Source: a virus. Taken from it: DNA of 24,019 nucleotides. A program made the position numbers and the translations under genes. The notes below the pieces were generated by a model, which made no database searches, had not been told where the DNA came from, and saw nothing but the letters and a program-made list of their open reading frames with translations. Below are positions 21,185 to 24,019 of the stretch, in pieces (positions within the stretch are counted from its first letter, which is position 1; every line of letters begins with the position of its first letter). Location of the stretch: the IMG/VR virus record IMGVR_UViG_3300021437_000083, positions 1-24,019 of that record; one strand, given 5' to 3'.

Positions 21185-21233
21185 ATATATACACCCCTAG
21201 GAAAGCTGGTGTATATATTGGGAAACCTCCCAC
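21185..21233 (+). promoter_or_regulatory. Two-hairpin leader B upstream of the 338-aa gene
   Basis: ATATATACACC (21185-21195) pairs perfectly over 11 bp with GGTGTATATAT (21208-21218), loop 12 nt, followed by TGGGA-AACC-TCCCA. AAGGAT and the ATG at 21270 follow after ~35 nt. A small hairpin GAGA-GATAT-TCTC (21171-21183) precedes it. The plan repeats leader A although the arms differ in sequence, so the structure rather than the sequence appears conserved. No U-run follows. Confidence 0.55.
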
Positions 21234-21269
21234 ACTGTAACTAACCATTGTAACCAAGGATACTATCAT

Positions 21270-22286
21270 ATGAAAATACTATGCTCTATATCTGGTATAG
21301 AGTTCACTTGTGAACACTTCCCAGCTTATCTATCCGCGAGAGAAATAGCTCACCCAATATTCTCTCTACCCCAGAAGAAACTACTATCTTACCTAGGTAA
21401 GTGGTCCTCCTCGGAGCTAACACCAACCGATTCTTACCTACTATTCCTATCTATCCTAAATTCCTCCTCCCTAGTAGAATTCAGAGTGCCAGTTACCCGC
21501 ACTCACCTGACTGATTCTCTAGTTGCTCAAAACATGGAGGGGTTATCCAAAATCGTATCTCGTATAAATGCAGTAACATCACCTGCCGCAGTATTCCCTC
21601 GCTATGTAGTCTCACCTGATACTAAAACCCTAGATAACATATCAGCTTGGATAGAGAATTGGGAAGAAGCATGGCAAGATTTCCAAGATGGATATGCTAG
21701 AGAGTACGAGTCCAGGAAACTAATAACCCGCGAGGCTGCACTAGAGCGATTGATTAAGAATCCACACCTACCAGTATCTGCTTATGCATCTAAGATAGCA
21801 GACTGGGCGGCGATAGCAGGTAACTTCCCAGGGTATCTAATTACCTCACCATTCTCAGGACTAAAAATATCTATGTCAGATTACTGGAAAGATATTATCC
21901 AAAGATGTTCCAGAGAAGAATCTATCTTCGCTGTCCCTCAAGTAGATATACAAGACCTACTAGACCACTGCGAAACTAACATATCTATCGGGACTATCTG
22001 GTCTAACTCTCTCTTTAAGGTTCTGAGAAATGCAATAACTAAACAGCGTAACTTCCTAGGCCTAGGAGATATGGACCTATCCCGTTCTAAGTTTCGTATC
22101 CTATCTGAAGATGATACAACCGAGACAGCTAACATTAAGGCCATGATAGATTCTGCACCAGAGCATGAACCATCACTAGAGCAGTACCCAAATAAGATAG
22201 CTTATCTAAAAGCTAAACTACGCTGGCAGATGGCTAAGAAATATGGTACTCCCCCAGCTACACAGGAAGATGGAGATATAGTATGA
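21270..22286 (+). CDS. Right-arm protein of unknown function, 338 aa
   Basis: No family recognised. The first ~90 residues contain two short Cys (C5, C14) and hydrophobic stretches (PIFSLPQKKLLSYLGKW, SYLLFLSILNSSSLVEFRVP) but no true TM helix. Residues 130-170 are helical and Trp-rich (AWIENWEEAWQDFQDGYARE). Near residues 245-265 is SLFKVLRNAITKQRNFLGLG, and the end is acidic and helical, finishing in QLEQ..PNKIAYLKAKLRWQ. Start follows AAGGATACTATCAT. The stop overlaps the next gene's ATG (ATGA). Its position immediately before a helicase suggests a replication or recombination role; a helicase loader is a guess only. Confidence 0.6.
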   Translation: MKILCSISGIEFTCEHFPAYLSAREIAHPIFSLPQKKLLSYLGKWSSSELTPTDSYLLFLSILNSSSLVEFRVPVTRTHLTDSLVAQNMEGLSKIVSRINAVTSPAAVFPRYVVSPDTKTLDNISAWIENWEEAWQDFQDGYAREYESRKLITREAALERLIKNPHLPVSAYASKIADWAAIAGNFPGYLITSPFSGLKISMSDYWKDIIQRCSREESIFAVPQVDIQDLLDHCETNISIGTIWSNSLFKVLRNAITKQRNFLGLGDMDLSRSKFRILSEDDTTETANIKAMIDSAPEHEPSLEQYPNKIAYLKAKLRWQMAKKYGTPPATQEDGDIV

Positions 22287-22639
22287 CCAACACCTCTGGA
22301 CAACAGATAAACTTACTAGATGACTTCGCCGCCCTAGTAGTAGACTACCAAGCGGCTGAAAGAATCGAGACACAATTCTATCTGTCACCTACCTTTGTAG
22401 CTTCTCAGCTAGAAAAGTACTATCTCCTACGCTGGCAAGGTGATTACCTAATATCTAAGGTAGATACTTGTCTAGGTATCCGCCCAGATACCCTAACCCA
22501 TCAAGACACAGTCTACCATCTAAGATATATAGCTCTTACACCTTATGATCTAGTAGCTAATCAAGATGCACAATATAAACTATCATTTAGAAAGCATAAG
22601 AACTCCCAGACTGGTGTAGTTCTAATTAAGAAAGTGTAA
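22283..22639 (+). CDS. Right-arm protein of unknown function, 118 aa
   Basis: Alternating aromatic and charged segments (INLLDDFAALVVDYQAAERI, VASQLEKYYLLRWQGDYLIS, RYIALTPYDLVANQDAQYKL, a basic FRKHKNSQTGVVLIKKV end). It is small and probably alpha/beta; I do not recognise a family. It overlaps the 338-aa gene by 4 nt and the helicase starts 1 nt after its stop, so the three are one translational unit. A helicase partner or single-strand DNA handling role is inferred from context alone. Confidence 0.6.
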   Translation: MTNTSGQQINLLDDFAALVVDYQAAERIETQFYLSPTFVASQLEKYYLLRWQGDYLISKVDTCLGIRPDTLTHQDTVYHLRYIALTPYDLVANQDAQYKLSFRKHKNSQTGVVLIKKV

Positions 22640-22640
22640 T

Positions 22641-24019
22641 ATGTCCCCCACACCTACCACGATAACCAAAACTAGGTTACAAGAGATTGTAGCTAAGATG
22701 CGAGCAGATAAGCTAGCTGCCCAAAAAGCATCACAAGTTCCAGAGCCGACACCAAACCCTGAACATACCGGCAATGCTGCAGGTGCCACAGATAAGAATG
22801 GTAACCTTATCTCCTACAACTCCAAGCAACAAGAGTTTGTATCTCTAGCATCTACCGGTGCATCATGTGTTCTTATCGGTGCCGCAGGTACAGGTAAAAC
22901 AACCTGTATGAAAGGTACAGTATCTACCCTAATCGACTCTGGTTTCTTAGGTCTTCTACAAGCCGAGGGACACAAACACCTATCTACAAACTCCCCAGGT
23001 ATTGCTATCTGCGCCTATACTCGCCGCGCAGCTAATAATATACGAAAGAATCTGTCCTTAGATGTGCAATCTAACTGTATCACAATCCATAAACTCATAG
23101 AGTATACACCTGTATACTATGCGGTAGTAGATGAGGCTACGGGTACTGAGAAAACTAAGATGTGTTTCGAGCCTACAAGAAACCAAGCTAACCCGCTACC
23201 AACATCTATCAAAACCATCATATTCGAGGAATCTTCTATGATAGGTACTGATCTATACAAGGAAGTTATAGCAGCTTGCCCGCACCGACCCCAACTAATC
23301 TTCCTAGGAGATATTCAGCAACTCCCGCCTGTCTTCGGACCTGCTATCTTAGGTTTCAAACTCCTATCTCTCCCGGTAGTTGAACTAACCGATGTCTACC
23401 GGCAGGCTTTAGAATCTCCTATCATAGCTCTAGCCCACCGTATTCTTTCAGGCAAACCTATCCCGCATAGAGAGTATGCAGATTGGAAGAAACCAGATCA
23501 GCTAACTATACATGCATGGAAAAAGAAGATCTCTGCGCAAGATGCTCTATCTACTGCAGGACAGTTCTTTATAGCAGCTGAAAAATCTGGAGCTTATGAC
23601 CCTGAGGAAGATATGATCCTCCTGCCATTCAATAAGTCTTTCGGAACTATTGAACTAAACAAGATCATAGCTAACCATCTCTCTAAGAAACGAGGTGTTG
23701 ATACCTATGAGATAGTTACAGGATTCTTTAGACACTACTTCAGTGTAGGAGATAAGGTGCTATATGAAAAGGAAGATGCTGAGATTGTTAAGATCGAAAC
23801 TAACCCAGCCTACTCTGGAGCTAAGTGTCTTCCACACTCTCCAACACTAGATTACTGGGGATATGATCCTGTAACTAAGATACCTGACACAGCTAACCCT
23901 GATGATTCTAGCCAAGCAGATGTAGATTTCCTGCTATCCCAAGTAGCAGCCTCAGATCAGGAGCGTGTACATCAAGCATCACACACTCTCCATCTAAAGA
24001 TGCTAGACTCTGAGCAGAT
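22641..24019 (+). CDS. RecD/Dda-like SF1 helicase, C-terminally cut by window end
   Basis: At least 459 residues from ATG at 22641, open to the end of the window. A low-complexity N-terminus (1-55) precedes a helicase core: Q-motif-like YNSKQQEFV (59-67), Walker A GAAGTGKT (80-87), motif Ia CAYTRRAA (124-131), Walker B IIFEESSM (193-200, with Glu-Glu instead of Asp-Glu), motif III LGDIQQLPP (222-230) and the following DVYRQ. These are the marks of the AAA_30/RecD-Dda group, 5'-3' DNA helicases used in phage replication and recombination. The later motifs V and VI lie beyond the window. The unit is downstream of two unknown genes in a coupled operon. Confidence 0.85.
   Translation, partial: MSPTPTTITKTRLQEIVAKMRADKLAAQKASQVPEPTPNPEHTGNAAGATDKNGNLISYNSKQQEFVSLASTGASCVLIGAAGTGKTTCMKGTVSTLIDSGFLGLLQAEGHKHLSTNSPGIAICAYTRRAANNIRKNLSLDVQSNCITIHKLIEYTPVYYAVVDEATGTEKTKMCFEPTRNQANPLPTSIKTIIFEESSMIGTDLYKEVIAACPHRPQLIFLGDIQQLPPVFGPAILGFKLLSLPVVELTDVYRQALESPIIALAHRILSGKPIPHREYADWKKPDQLTIHAWKKKISAQDALSTAGQFFIAAEKSGAYDPEEDMILLPFNKSFGTIELNKIIANHLSKKRGVDTYEIVTGFFRHYFSVGDKVLYEKEDAEIVKIETNPAYSGAKCLPHSPTLDYWGYDPVTKIPDTANPDDSSQADVDFLLSQVAASDQERVHQASHTLHLKMLDSEQ

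Overview
The window is part of the genome of a tailed, double-stranded DNA bacteriophage or prophage. It carries a complete leftward late module (packaging, head, tail, fibres and lysis) and the start of a divergent rightward early/replication module. The host is probably Gram-negative: the lysis genes are a three-TM gene-transfer-agent-type holin and a signal-less M15 peptidase, and one exported protein has a standard Sec signal peptide. I cannot name the host or genus. The SU10-type capsid protein, a P22 gp4-like adaptor, a large (686 aa) portal, a beta-propeller-like stopper protein and no visible tape measure or sheath gene suggest a podovirus-like particle. No integrase, tRNA, insertion sequence or CRISPR array was seen.

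Left arm (2-17976, all minus strand, genes touching or overlapping). In transcription order: a small-terminase-like DNA-binding protein, a 35-codon mini-ORF with a consensus Shine-Dalgarno, large terminase, an exported HNH-type nuclease, portal, a conserved 90-aa protein, scaffold, a putative head/decoration protein, major capsid protein, a 133-aa head-region protein, a head-tail adaptor, a run of fibre/appendage genes (139, 490, 56, 336 and 238 aa), a coiled-coil plus TM protein, a 149-aa tail protein, a 581-aa tail/stopper protein, a 183-aa virion protein, endolysin, holin, and a Gly/Ser-rich 432-aa virion protein with a conserved C-terminal motif.

Centre (17977-20188). Two non-coding stretches of about 600 bases flank two rightward genes (65 and 221 aa) of unknown function. 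The first stretch holds three TGACA-N4-TGTCA-type operator sites and a sigma70-like rightward promoter. The second (19588-20188) holds three nested, nearly concentric inverted-repeat pairs around an AT-rich core plus a 16-bp tandem iteron. It is the best candidate in the window for a replication origin or partition-type site.

Right arm (20189-24019, plus strand). A tightly packed operon starts with very small genes (56, 145, 46, possibly 35, and 65 aa). A two-hairpin leader follows, then a 338-aa unknown, a 118-aa unknown, and a RecD/Dda-like SF1 helicase that runs off the window end. Leucine and isoleucine codons here are overwhelmingly CTA and ATA, unlike the two genes at 18601-19587.

The most interesting items are the origin-like palindromic array, the operator cluster, a two-hairpin leader architecture seen before two early genes, the exported HNH nuclease inside the packaging genes, and overlapping tiny membrane peptides in the early operon.
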